Origin: VRUE01 sp963699225
GTDB lineage: Bacteria; Actinomycetota; Thermoleophilia; Solirubrobacterales; 70-9
Length of the DNA stretch: 64,000 nt
NCBI GenBank assembly: GCA_963699225.1
Contig: OY969423.1
Span: 2,170,001-2,234,000 of the forward strand
Reading direction: 5' to 3'
The notes beneath the pieces were generated by a model. The model saw only the letters and a list, made by a program, of their open reading frames with translations. It was not told the DNA's origin and did not search any database. Position 1 is the stretch's first letter. Every line of letters starts with the position of its first letter. Below are positions 39,361 to 47,800 of this stretch, piece after piece. The translations under genes were made by a program, and so were the position numbers.

Positions 39361-39430
39361 GACTTCAGGGTCGCGCCGTAACCGCTCGGCGTCGAGTGGC
39401 AGGAATGCCAATATGCGCTAGATTTCTGCC

Positions 39431-40381
39431 ATGCACCGGGTGGTCGCTCTCTGCCTCGACGGCGTCGTCGCTTTCGACCTCGCGGCCCCCGCCCAGGCCT
39501 TCTTCGCGGCTAGTCGCGAATCAGGGGAGGGCTTCTATGAGTTCTCGACCTGTTCGCTCGACGGCCGGCCGCTGCGCTCCACCACCGGATTCGGCGTCGT
39601 CCCCGAGGGCGACCTCTCGCTACTGAGCGAGGCCGACACCGTTGTCGTGCCCGCTTACTTCGATGTCTTCTCGGCGCCGCCGGAGGCGGCGACGGCGGCT
39701 CTGTGCGAGGCGTCGGTTCGCGGCGCCAGGGTGATCTCCGTTTGCACCGGAGCCTTCGCGCTCGCTCACGCCGGCCTGCTCGACGGCCGGCGGGCGACGA
39801 CGCACTGGGCCTTCGCCGAGGAGCTGGCGCGGTCCTTTCCTGCCATCGCGGTCGACGCCGCGGCGCTCTACGTCGATGAAGGTGCGGTGATGACCTCGGC
39901 GGGGCTGAGTGCCAGCATCGACCTCTGCCTGCACGTGATCCGCGAAGACTGCGGCGCCGCGGTTGGCGAGCAGGTCGCCCGTCGCATGGTTGCCGCGCCG
40001 CACCGCGAGGGCGGCCAGGCGCAGTTCATCGAGCGGCCCGCGGCCACCCCGACGGGCTCGCTGGAGGAGACCCGGCGCTGGGCGGCCGAACGCCTGCACG
40101 AGCCACTCGACGTGGCCGCGATGGCGCGCCACGCCAGCGTCAGCCCCCGCACCTTCGCCCGTCGCTTTCGCGAGGAGGCCGGGACCACGCCGCTGCAGTG
40201 GTTGCTGGGTCAGCGCGTGCTGGAGGCGCGGCGGCTGCTCGAGGAGACCGACCTGCCGATCGACGCGATTGCCTGGCAGGCTGGCTTCGGCACCGCCGCC
40301 TCGCTGCGCGACCACTTCCGCCGGGTCACGGCGACCACCCCCACCGCCTACCGCCGCTCCTTCACGCCGCTCGCGGCCTAG
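39431..40381 (+). CDS. GlxA-type AraC-family regulator with DJ-1/PfpI sensor domain
   Basis: The 316-residue protein pairs an N-terminal DJ-1/PfpI domain (V-S-V-C-T-G-A-F-A-L-A-H-A-G-L-L at about 99-115) with a C-terminal double HTH of AraC type. The HTH reads L-D-V-A-A-M-A-R-H-A-S-V-S-P-R-T-F-A-R-R-F-R and D-A-I-A-W-Q-A-G-F-G-T-A-A-S-L-R-D-H-F-R-R. GlxA-family regulators control catabolic genes and sense small metabolites. The divergent DJ-1 enzyme gene next to it is the obvious candidate target. Confidence 0.92.
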   Translation: MHRVVALCLDGVVAFDLAAPAQAFFAASRESGEGFYEFSTCSLDGRPLRSTTGFGVVPEGDLSLLSEADTVVVPAYFDVFSAPPEAATAALCEASVRGARVISVCTGAFALAHAGLLDGRRATTHWAFAEELARSFPAIAVDAAALYVDEGAVMTSAGLSASIDLCLHVIREDCGAAVGEQVARRMVAAPHREGGQAQFIERPAATPTGSLEETRRWAAERLHEPLDVAAMARHASVSPRTFARRFREEAGTTPLQWLLGQRVLEARRLLEETDLPIDAIAWQAGFGTAASLRDHFRRVTATTPTAYRRSFTPLAA

Positions 40382-40387
40382 CGTCAG

Positions 40388-40765
40388 TCAGTCCCAGGTG
40401 GCCTGAGGGAGGTTGGCGAGGATGTTTCGATCGGCTGTGAGCAGCGGCATGTCGGCGACGATCGCCTGGGCCGCGATCATGCGATCGAAGGGGTCGCGAG
40501 TCCAGGAAAGCCCGGTTGCCGCTTGCACCAGCGCCGCGGTAGAGATGTCGGCAACCTGCAGGCCGATCGCCTTTCGCAAAGCGGAGAGCGGCGCCACGGC
40601 CGGCTCCGTCACTCTGCCGACTTCGTAGAGATAGGTCAGCTCCAGCTCGACAACCGGGGAGACGAACGACTGACCGGATTCGATCAGGTCGCGAACGGCA
40701 GAGGGTATGCGCCGGTCCGCGCCCTCGTAGAGCCAGCCCACGACATGGGTGTCAAGAAGGATCAG
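40388..40765 (-). CDS. PIN-domain toxin (VapC-like), apparent CTG start
   Basis: Read from a CTG at 40765 (GGAG eight bases before it), the protein has 125 residues and begins with I-L-L-D-T-H-V-V-G-W-L-Y, which includes the first PIN Asp. The first ordinary start in frame, GTG 40741, would remove that Asp. Other PIN residues are V-V-E-L-E-L-T-Y-L, R-D-P-F-D-R-M-I-A-A-Q-A and L-L-T-A-D-R-N-I. It overlaps the antitoxin end by 14 bases. This is a second VapBC-type pair in the window, of a different subfamily from the one at 23.5-24.2 kb. Confidence 0.8.
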   Translation of the reverse strand: MILLDTHVVGWLYEGADRRIPSAVRDLIESGQSFVSPVVELELTYLYEVGRVTEPAVAPLSALRKAIGLQVADISTAALVQAATGLSWTRDPFDRMIAAQAIVADMPLLTADRNILANLPQATWD

Positions 40766-40985
40766 GGTTCCACTCCGAGGACCAGTCGATGTGGATCAGC
40801 TCGTCTGGGTCGCCGACGATGAAACCCTCACGTCGCGGCAGGCGATCCCAGATCGGCTGTTCTTCCTTCGGCGCGATCACGAGCGTCTTGCCGTTGCGCT
40901 CGATCTCCAGTGGCTGGCCGGTCTCGAGAACCTCGTCCAGCATGCGATAGATGTTGGCGCGGAGCTTGGAGGCGGTGGTGGCCAA
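40752..40985 (-). CDS. Phd/YefM-type antitoxin (VapB-like)
   Basis: The 77-residue protein is counted from TTG 40985 with GAAGGGA upstream; the frame is open further but lacks a family-like sequence. The N-terminus S-K-L-R-A-N-I-Y-R-M-L-D-E-V-L-E-T-G and L-E-I-E-R-N-G-K-T-L-V-I-A-P form the antitoxin DNA-binding fold. The tail D-E-L-I-H-I-D-W-S-S-E-W-N-P would wrap the toxin. It is the first gene of the pair. Confidence 0.8.
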   Translation of the reverse strand: MATTASKLRANIYRMLDEVLETGQPLEIERNGKTLVIAPKEEQPIWDRLPRREGFIVGDPDELIHIDWSSEWNPDPS

Positions 40986-41007
40986 TGCGGTCCCTTCAAA
41001 CTGCGTC

Positions 41008-41037
41008 CGTACGCTAATTGGAAGAAGCATACGTACG
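41008..41037. promoter_or_regulatory. Possible operator repeats for the toxin-antitoxin pair
   Basis: Two CGTACG palindromes (41008-41013 and 41032-41037) lie 24 bases apart, each followed by a C/TTA step, within 52 bases upstream of the antitoxin start. Such paired sites are typical of autoregulated antitoxins. The assignment is inferred from spacing and position only. The 194-base gap around it (40986-41179) has no other feature I can support. Confidence 0.4.
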
Positions 41038-41179
41038 TTACCACTCTGCCCAGTTGCTCCCGTGACCCTTGCTTGCACCGCCATGCGGGCGACGCTACCG
41101 ATCGATTTCCCGCGCATGGTGCGCACAAACGCGCAGAACCTCGACGCGCACCGGGCGCAGATCGGGCAATCTCCCCGGC

Positions 41180-41647
41180 GTGAGCCGTCGCGACCAGATC
41201 AAGCTCAGCGAGGACGAGCTGCTCGAGCTGCTCGAGGCCGAGCGGATCGCCATCGTCTCCAGCCTCGGCCCGCGCGGTTGGCCCCACTCGATGCCGATGT
41301 GGTTCGTCCCGCGCGGCGGCGAGATCTGGATCTGGACCTACGCGAAATCGCAGAAGGTGCGCAACCTCGAACGCGACCCGCGGGCCACGGTGCTGGTCGA
41401 GACCGGGCACGAGTACGGCGAGCTGCGCGGGGTGATGATCGAGGCCGAGGCGGAGATCCACTCCGGCGGCGAGACGGTGCTCGGTTTCGCCGAAGAGCTG
41501 ACCCTGCGCTACGCGGAGGGAATCTCCAGCGTCGAGGGTGACGCCAGGGCGGCTCTGCAAGCGCAGGCGCCGAAGCGCGTCGCGATTCACTTTCGGCCGG
41601 TCCGAACGGCCAGCTGGGATCACCGCAAGCTGGGCGGGTCCTACTGA
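41180..41647 (+). CDS. Pyridoxamine 5'-phosphate oxidase-like (PPOX) flavin/F420 protein
   Basis: The 155-residue protein is counted from GTG 41180; the frame opens earlier without support. The split-barrel fold is seen in L-L-E-A-E-R-I-A-I-V-S-S-L-G-P-R-G-W-P-H-S-M-P-M-W, then W-I-W-T-Y-A-K-S-Q-K-V-R-N-L-E-R-D-P-R-A-T-V-L-V-E. K-V-R-N-L-x-R-D-P is the hallmark of the actinobacterial PPOX class that uses F420 or FMN. It is probably a small dimeric oxidoreductase; the substrate is unknown. Confidence 0.86.
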   Translation: MSRRDQIKLSEDELLELLEAERIAIVSSLGPRGWPHSMPMWFVPRGGEIWIWTYAKSQKVRNLERDPRATVLVETGHEYGELRGVMIEAEAEIHSGGETVLGFAEELTLRYAEGISSVEGDARAALQAQAPKRVAIHFRPVRTASWDHRKLGGSY

Positions 41648-41730
41648 GTCGCTAACTTGCGGCGCTACAGATGCTGCTTCGGCGTGTTAGGAAGTGACCT
41701 GCACACGCCCCACCTCCTTCCCAGCCTGAG

Positions 41731-42846
41731 TTGAGAACCGCTAAGACCACGATCCTGCTGCTGGCCCTCGCCGCTGCTCTGCTCGCCCCGACCGTGGCGC
41801 AGGCGCTACCGCGAACCTTCTTCGGCATCGCCCCGCAGACGGGGCTGACCGACACCGACGCCGCCTATATGAAGGCGGGCGGAATCGGCAGCATCCGCTG
41901 GCCGGTCAACTGGGAACTGATCCAGCCGCGCAAGAAGGGCGGCTATGACTGGAGCAGCGTCGACCCTGCGGTTGCGGTTGCGGCACGACACGGTCTGACG
42001 ATTCTGCCCTTCCTCTACGGGGCGCCCCGCTGGGTTGCCAACAAGCCGACGACGCTGCCGATCGACAACGGCCAGGCGCGCAAGGCCTGGCTCGCCTTTG
42101 TCACCGCGGCGGTCAAGCGCTACGGCCCCGAAGGGGAATTCTGGAACGAACACGCGCCGGCCGTGGCGGGGGTCAACTACGTGCCCGCGGTGCCGCGACC
42201 GTTGCCGGTTCGCACCTGGCAGGTCTGGAACGAGGCGAACTTCTTCTACTTTGCCTACCCGGTCTCACCAAGCCGCTACGCGCGGTTGCTGAAGCCGACC
42301 TACGGTGCAATCAAGGCTGCCGACCCGACCGCGAAAGTTCTTCTCTCCGGCCTCTTCGGCGCCCCCGATCAGACCGGGAAGCGGGGGATGGACGCGGATA
42401 AGTTCCTCGCCGCCCTCTACCGGGTGCCGGGGATCAAGAATTACTTCGATGGGGTCGCCCTGCACCCGTACGCCTTCCACGTTGAAGACCTCGAAGAACT
42501 GACCGAAGGCGTGCGCGAAGTCATCGTCGAAAACCACGATCGCGCAACCGGCCTCTACGTCACCGAGATGGGCTGGGGCTCCCAAAACGACCCCAACGTC
42601 GTCGCTTTCGAGCAGGGCATCCAGGGCCAGGTCCGCGAATTGCGCAAGTCCTATGGCTACCTGATCGCCAACCGCCACCGGCTCAACCTGAAGAGCACCT
42701 ACTGGTACTCCTGGAAGGACAGCACCGAATATCCGGCTTGCAGCTTCTGTGATTCGATGGGCCTCTTCCGCGCCGGCGCCCGCTTCCATCCAAAGCCGGC
42801 CTGGCGTGCCTTCGTCGCTCTCAGCGGCGGCCGCGCGCGGCCCTAG
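41731..42846 (+). CDS. Secreted clan GH-A glycoside hydrolase-like protein
   Basis: The 371-residue protein begins at TTG 41731 with a signal peptide (LLLALAAALLAPTVAQA). The TIM-barrel carries R-W-P-V-N-W-E-L-I-Q-P early, the acid/base motif T-W-Q-V-W-N-E-A-N-F-F (Asn-Glu after strand 4, about residue 170) and the nucleophile candidate Y-V-T-E-M-G-W-G-S (about residue 275). The N-E…E-M-G-W-G pattern resembles GH39/GH5-type clan A enzymes. A C-terminal Cys pair (C-S-F-C) is present. The substrate is probably an envelope or plant-type glycan, unproven. It precedes a family-B membrane protein by only eight bases. Confidence 0.78.
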   Translation: MRTAKTTILLLALAAALLAPTVAQALPRTFFGIAPQTGLTDTDAAYMKAGGIGSIRWPVNWELIQPRKKGGYDWSSVDPAVAVAARHGLTILPFLYGAPRWVANKPTTLPIDNGQARKAWLAFVTAAVKRYGPEGEFWNEHAPAVAGVNYVPAVPRPLPVRTWQVWNEANFFYFAYPVSPSRYARLLKPTYGAIKAADPTAKVLLSGLFGAPDQTGKRGMDADKFLAALYRVPGIKNYFDGVALHPYAFHVEDLEELTEGVREVIVENHDRATGLYVTEMGWGSQNDPNVVAFEQGIQGQVRELRKSYGYLIANRHRLNLKSTYWYSWKDSTEYPACSFCDSMGLFRAGARFHPKPAWRAFVALSGGRARP

Positions 42847-42853
42847 GGCCCCG

Positions 42854-44812
42854 TTGCGTGCTCGCGTCGTAGCGTCTGCGACTCGGGCCTGGGCCGTCCT
42901 CAGGCGCTGGAGCGTGCCGATTTGGGCGCTTGGCGTCGTCGTTGCCCTGATCACCTGGCGGCTGAGCTTCGGCCTGCCGGCGATCGGCATTGATGGAAGT
43001 TGGATCGGCGGCCTCTACATGGCGACCCACGATGGGCGCGACTTCGGCACCCAGATCGTCTTCACCTACGGGCCCCTCGGCTTCCTCGCCTTCCCCGACC
43101 TCTGGTACAGCGATCTCGCCGCGCTCGCCTTTGTCTACGGCGCGGCGATCTACTTCGCCTTCAGTTGCACCTTGGTCTGGGTCCTGAGCCGCAGTCTCGG
43201 CAAGCTGGGCGCCGCCGTCATCGCCTTCGTTTTCCTCGCCACCCTGCCCGACCTGGAGCAACTGCCGCTGGTGCTCGCCGCCGCCTTGGCGTTGATGGCG
43301 ATGGGGGAGCAGCGGCCCCGCTTCGCGATCAACCTGCTGATCTTCGGCGGCGCCACGCTCAGCGCCGTGGAGGTCCTGGTCAAGCTCTCCGTCGGGCCGC
43401 CGATCTTCCTGATCTGCCTGATCGCGCTGGCCGGGTCGAGGGCCGGCAGGCGACAGTGGATCACCTTCCTCGGGCTGGCGGTTCTCGAGTTGGTCGCCCT
43501 CTGGCTTCTCCTCGGCCAGCCGCTCGGCAACCTCTTCGACTACTTCGTCAACGGCGAGCAGATCGTCTCCGGCTACAACGAAGCGATGGTGCTGAAGGCG
43601 GGGCCCGGCTGGGAGGCGCCGGCGATTCTCCTCGTTGCGGTCGGAATCACCGTCGGCACCGCCTTCGCCGCCTACCGCGATGCGCGTGCCCGCTGGTGCG
43701 CGGTCGGCCTCGTCGGCCTCACCGCTTTCATCACCTTCAAGTATGGAATCGTCCGCTATGAGCCCGATCACCTGGCGATTGCCTTCTCCACGGCGCTGGC
43801 GCTATGGCTGGTGATTCCCTGGGGCCGGGCGCCGCGACGGATCGCGATCTTCCTCGCCGGCACCGCCTTGATCGGGGCCGTGGCGATCTACGCCTATCCG
43901 GCCGAACCGAGATTCGATCCGGTTGAAAACCTGAACACCCTGAGCGATCAGGCTGAAGTCCTCTTCAGCCCGGGCCTGCGCGGTGAACTTGCCGATAGTG
44001 CGAGGGCCGCGCTGCAGGCGCAATTTCACCTCGACCGGGGAACCCTGTCCCAGCTCCAGGGGAAAGAGGTGGAGATCGATCCGTGGGAGATCGGGGTCGC
44101 CTGGGCCTACGGTCTCAACTGGTCGCCGCTGCCGGTCTTCCAGAACTACAGCGCCTACACCGCCAAGCTCGATCGCCTCAACGCGGAAGTGATCGAAGAC
44201 CCCAACGGCCCGGAGCGGATCCTGCGTGAGAATCCGCTCGGCATCGAGCCGAGCGGCGGCTCGCGCGGCTTTGAGAGCCGCCACCCCGCCTGGGATCCGC
44301 CCGAACAGAACTTTGCCGTCGTCTGCAATTTCGCCCCGCTGCGGACGACGGAAAGCTGGCAGGTGCTGGGGCGCATCCCCGACCGCTGCGGCCACCAGGA
44401 ATTCATCTCTTCGGCAAGGGGGGGACCGGGAACGGTGATCCCGGTGCCGCCGGCCGGACCGGGGGAACTGATCCTGATGCGCATCCACGGCCTTGGCGTC
44501 AGCGGACTCGAACGGCTGCGCGCGCTGCTCTGGCGCCCTGGCTTCAGGTTCGCGCACCTCAACGGCGACTCGGTGACTTACCGCCTCGTCCCCGGGACCG
44601 GCGCCGATGGCCTGATGGTCTCGCCGGCTCCCGGCCTCGATAGCGCTGGCGCCTTTGCCCAGATTCCCTCGGTGCAGGACATCAGCATCGAGGGGGTGAG
44701 CCGGCAGCTCAGCTTCGACTTCTACCGCGTGCCGGTCAGGATTCGCGCGGGCGGCGCGGGCGGCCGCCGCGTTCCGGGGCAACCGCGAGAATCGCGTACT
44801 CGCCCTGGCTGA
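42854..44812 (+). CDS. Large polytopic membrane protein, GT-C-like (family B paralogue)
   Basis: The 652-residue protein is counted from TTG 42854, just after the preceding stop; the open frame extends back to 42749 inside that gene. The first outer loop is I-D-G-S-W-I-G-G-L-Y-M-A…G-R-D-F-G-T-Q-I-V-F-T-Y-G-P-L-G-F-L, nearly the same as in the gene at 29742. Other shared parts are V-S-G-Y and the outer-domain motif H-G-L-G-V-S-G-L-E-R-L-R-A-L-L. About eleven helices precede an outer domain of about 270 residues. Its last 77 bases overlap the opposite-strand glycosyltransferase gene. A role in envelope glycan synthesis is inferred. Confidence 0.7.
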   Translation: MRARVVASATRAWAVLRRWSVPIWALGVVVALITWRLSFGLPAIGIDGSWIGGLYMATHDGRDFGTQIVFTYGPLGFLAFPDLWYSDLAALAFVYGAAIYFAFSCTLVWVLSRSLGKLGAAVIAFVFLATLPDLEQLPLVLAAALALMAMGEQRPRFAINLLIFGGATLSAVEVLVKLSVGPPIFLICLIALAGSRAGRRQWITFLGLAVLELVALWLLLGQPLGNLFDYFVNGEQIVSGYNEAMVLKAGPGWEAPAILLVAVGITVGTAFAAYRDARARWCAVGLVGLTAFITFKYGIVRYEPDHLAIAFSTALALWLVIPWGRAPRRIAIFLAGTALIGAVAIYAYPAEPRFDPVENLNTLSDQAEVLFSPGLRGELADSARAALQAQFHLDRGTLSQLQGKEVEIDPWEIGVAWAYGLNWSPLPVFQNYSAYTAKLDRLNAEVIEDPNGPERILRENPLGIEPSGGSRGFESRHPAWDPPEQNFAVVCNFAPLRTTESWQVLGRIPDRCGHQEFISSARGGPGTVIPVPPAGPGELILMRIHGLGVSGLERLRALLWRPGFRFAHLNGDSVTYRLVPGTGADGLMVSPAPGLDSAGAFAQIPSVQDISIEGVSRQLSFDFYRVPVRIRAGGAGGRRVPGQPRESRTRPG

Positions 44813-47800
44813 GGCGGTCGCTCTCCCACTCGCCGGAGCCCTGGGGGCAGAAGACGTCGGCGCCGGCGTAGCCGGCGAGCTGGCAGAGGGCGAGCATCGT
44901 CTCCGGGAAGAGTGGCTGGCGATGACTGGGATCGACCCAGAAGGCCTTGAGTGCGGCGGGGCTGTGCGGGTTTACCGTCTCGGCAATGAAGAGACCCCCG
45001 GGCCGCAAGCGCGCGAGGCTGAGCTCGAGCAGTCGCTGCAGCTGGCCCAAGTCGAGGTGCTCGATCACCTGGGCGCTGAAGACCGTTCCCAGCGAGTCCG
45101 GCTCGAGTCCCTCGAGCAGGTCGAGCAGGTCAGCCTCCTCGACCCCCTCATGGCCCTTCTGCCGACAGCGGGCGACCATGCCGGGATCGCGGTCGACGCC
45201 GCGATACTCGACCCCCTTTTCTCTCAGCAAGTCGAGGAACTCGCCGCGACCGCAGCCGGCATCGAGCACAGGGGCAAAGCCGCCGACCAGGTTCAGGTAA
45301 GTCGCCTGGCGATCGCGGATCATCTCCTCGGGACCGCGGAAGAGATCCTCGAAACCGCGATAGCCCTCGTCCGTCACTCCCTCCGGACTCGTGGCGAAGC
45401 CGACGACCTCGCCGAGCAGAGGGTGGGTGTGGGCAGCGAAGCGGTCCTCCGCCATGTAGGGACTCGCGTTGGCGGCCCGCAGTGTCTCCCGGGCGTCCTC
45501 GGCCTGCTCGCGCAGGGATGCCAGGGCGGCCTCGGCCTCAGCCCAGAGACGCTCCTGGGTCTCGCGCAGATCCTCGACCGTGGCGCGATCGCGGTTGAAG
45601 GTTGCGTCCACGTCGCTAGTCAGCGATCCAAGCCATTTCCGCGTCGCCGCGTGCTCCGCGTCGACCGTGGTCAAGCGGGTATCGATTGCGCCCGTCGCCC
45701 GGCGGGTCTTCGCTTCGCGTTCGTCCCGCTCGGCCTCGCGCTGGTCGCGCTCCCGTTCCCTGGCCGAGGTCGAGGACGCGAACTCGTCCAGCCTCTCCAG
45801 CGCCGCGGCAAGTCCGGCGTCCGTCTGCTCAATTGAGCTGCGCAGGGCAGCGGTCCGCTTCTCAACGACCCGCGGCAGCTCGAGGGCCCTGCTCGTGTCC
45901 GCCTTGACCAAGCTCAGGCGAGCCCTGACCGCGGTGAGCTCGTCATCGAGGTGCGAGCGCAGCTCGTCATCCGCCTTCCCCGTTCGCGCCTCGAGCCGGC
46001 GCAGCATCGCGCCCAGTTCGTCGATTGCCGTCGCGGTGCTGAGGTTGATCCGCTGCTGGTGGGACGCGTAGGGGCGCAGCAGGCGCATGTAGAAGCGCTT
46101 GAGGAAGGCGCGAAAGCGCCCCGCGCCCCGACGCGGTGGGGGGTCGCCGAAGCGCAGCAGATGGTGCAGTTGCGCCTGTCCCGAGGCGGGGTCGCCCTCC
46201 GGGACGAGTGCGGCCGGGGCGATCGGGACGAGTGCCGCACCGTGACCTCGCTCTTGTCCGCCACCGTTCTCGCCGGCAGCCGAGTGGGCCTCAAAGCGAG
46301 CGAGGACCCGCTGCCGTCTCGCCTCCGCGACCCGTCCAGCGATCTGTTCCCCGGCAGCGCGGGGAGAGTGAGTGCGGCGGATGTCGGCGGCGGCTCGGCG
46401 GCCGCGCGCCGCGGCCGCGTCCGGTTGCTCGAAGATCTCTCGCATCAAGCTCGCCGCCTGCCGGAGATCGGGCTCGGCCCATTCCGCCTCGGGCGGGTAG
46501 GGGCCGGCGTCGGCGCCGATCTTGGCCATCGAGTGCTTGACCAGGTAGCTGTTCTCCTCGCTCATGAAATCGAGGTTGCCCGAGTAGGCGGTGGCGATCA
46601 CCGGTCGCTCGAAGTACATCGCCTCGGCCATCGTCAAGCCAAGTCCCTCGGAGCGATGCAGGGAGACGTAGCAATCGCAGCTCTGGATCATCGCGTTCTT
46701 AACCTCGGGCTCGACCGTCTCTTCGATCAGGTGAATGTCGGGGTGGGACGCGGCCGCGTCGGCGAGGGCCTTCGCCTCCTTCGCGAAGGCGTCCCCCGAA
46801 ACCGACTTGATCACCAGCGAGGGGCCGGATCCCGGCTCGAAGGCCTCGCGAAAGGCCTCGATGATCCCGAGCGGGTTCTTGCGCCTGAACACGCTGCGGA
46901 AGTCGAAGACGAAGAGAAAGCAGAACCCCTCCGGCAGGCCGAGCTCGGCGCGGCTGAGCGCCGCGGGCGGGATCGGGGTGACCGGGATCCGTACCGTGTT
47001 GACCGGCACGGGTGCCTGCGGCCGCAATGCCTCGGCGACGTGCTCGGAAGCGACCCAGACCTCGTCGAGGTAATCGAAGGAGCCCTGCCAGCGCTCGGGA
47101 AACTGGCCCACCTCCCAAAACCAGAGGCCCGCCGAGTGGCGCCCCTCGAGCAGCTCCGGGCTGGCGGCACCGGCGAGCTCGGGCAGCATGTCAGCGTTGA
47201 CGCAGATCAGGTTGAACTCGAACGGCAGGTCGCTCTCGGCGAGCTTGCCAAGTGCGGCGGGCATCAGCGATGAATCGACCGGGACGTCGATCGTCGCCGT
47301 CGGCACCTGGCAGGCTTCCAGGGCCGAGAGGACCTGGCGCGCTGCCTCGCCGACCCCGAGCTCGGAGCTGAGGTAGCCGGCGAGGTTGACGCCCAACGCC
47401 TTGCCTTCAGGCGCGGACGGGCGAGCGCTGCCGTTGCTCGCCCCGGCGGCGCTGGGCAGGAGCTGCTCGGACACCCCGTCCGTTTGTTCCCGCATCCAGC
47501 GGGCGAATTCGGCGCCATCGCGTCCCTCGATGTCGGGGAAGGCCTGCTGCAGGTCAGCGCGTGATTCGTGCACGGCATGGGCGTAGCGAGTCGCGCCCCC
47601 ATCGCTCGACTCGGTTGCGTACTTGGCGAATCGTTTTGCCCCGCGCCGGGTGAAGATCGAGCTCTCGATCGCCTTCTCCTGCACCGCCCGGCGGTGCAGG
47701 AGGCGAGCGGGGCGATCAAGCCGGACCCCGTTAGGCAGCAGATCCCAGCCGTAGGGCCAGTCCTTGGCCTCGCTATAGCCGTGATCGAGCAGCGCAGCCG

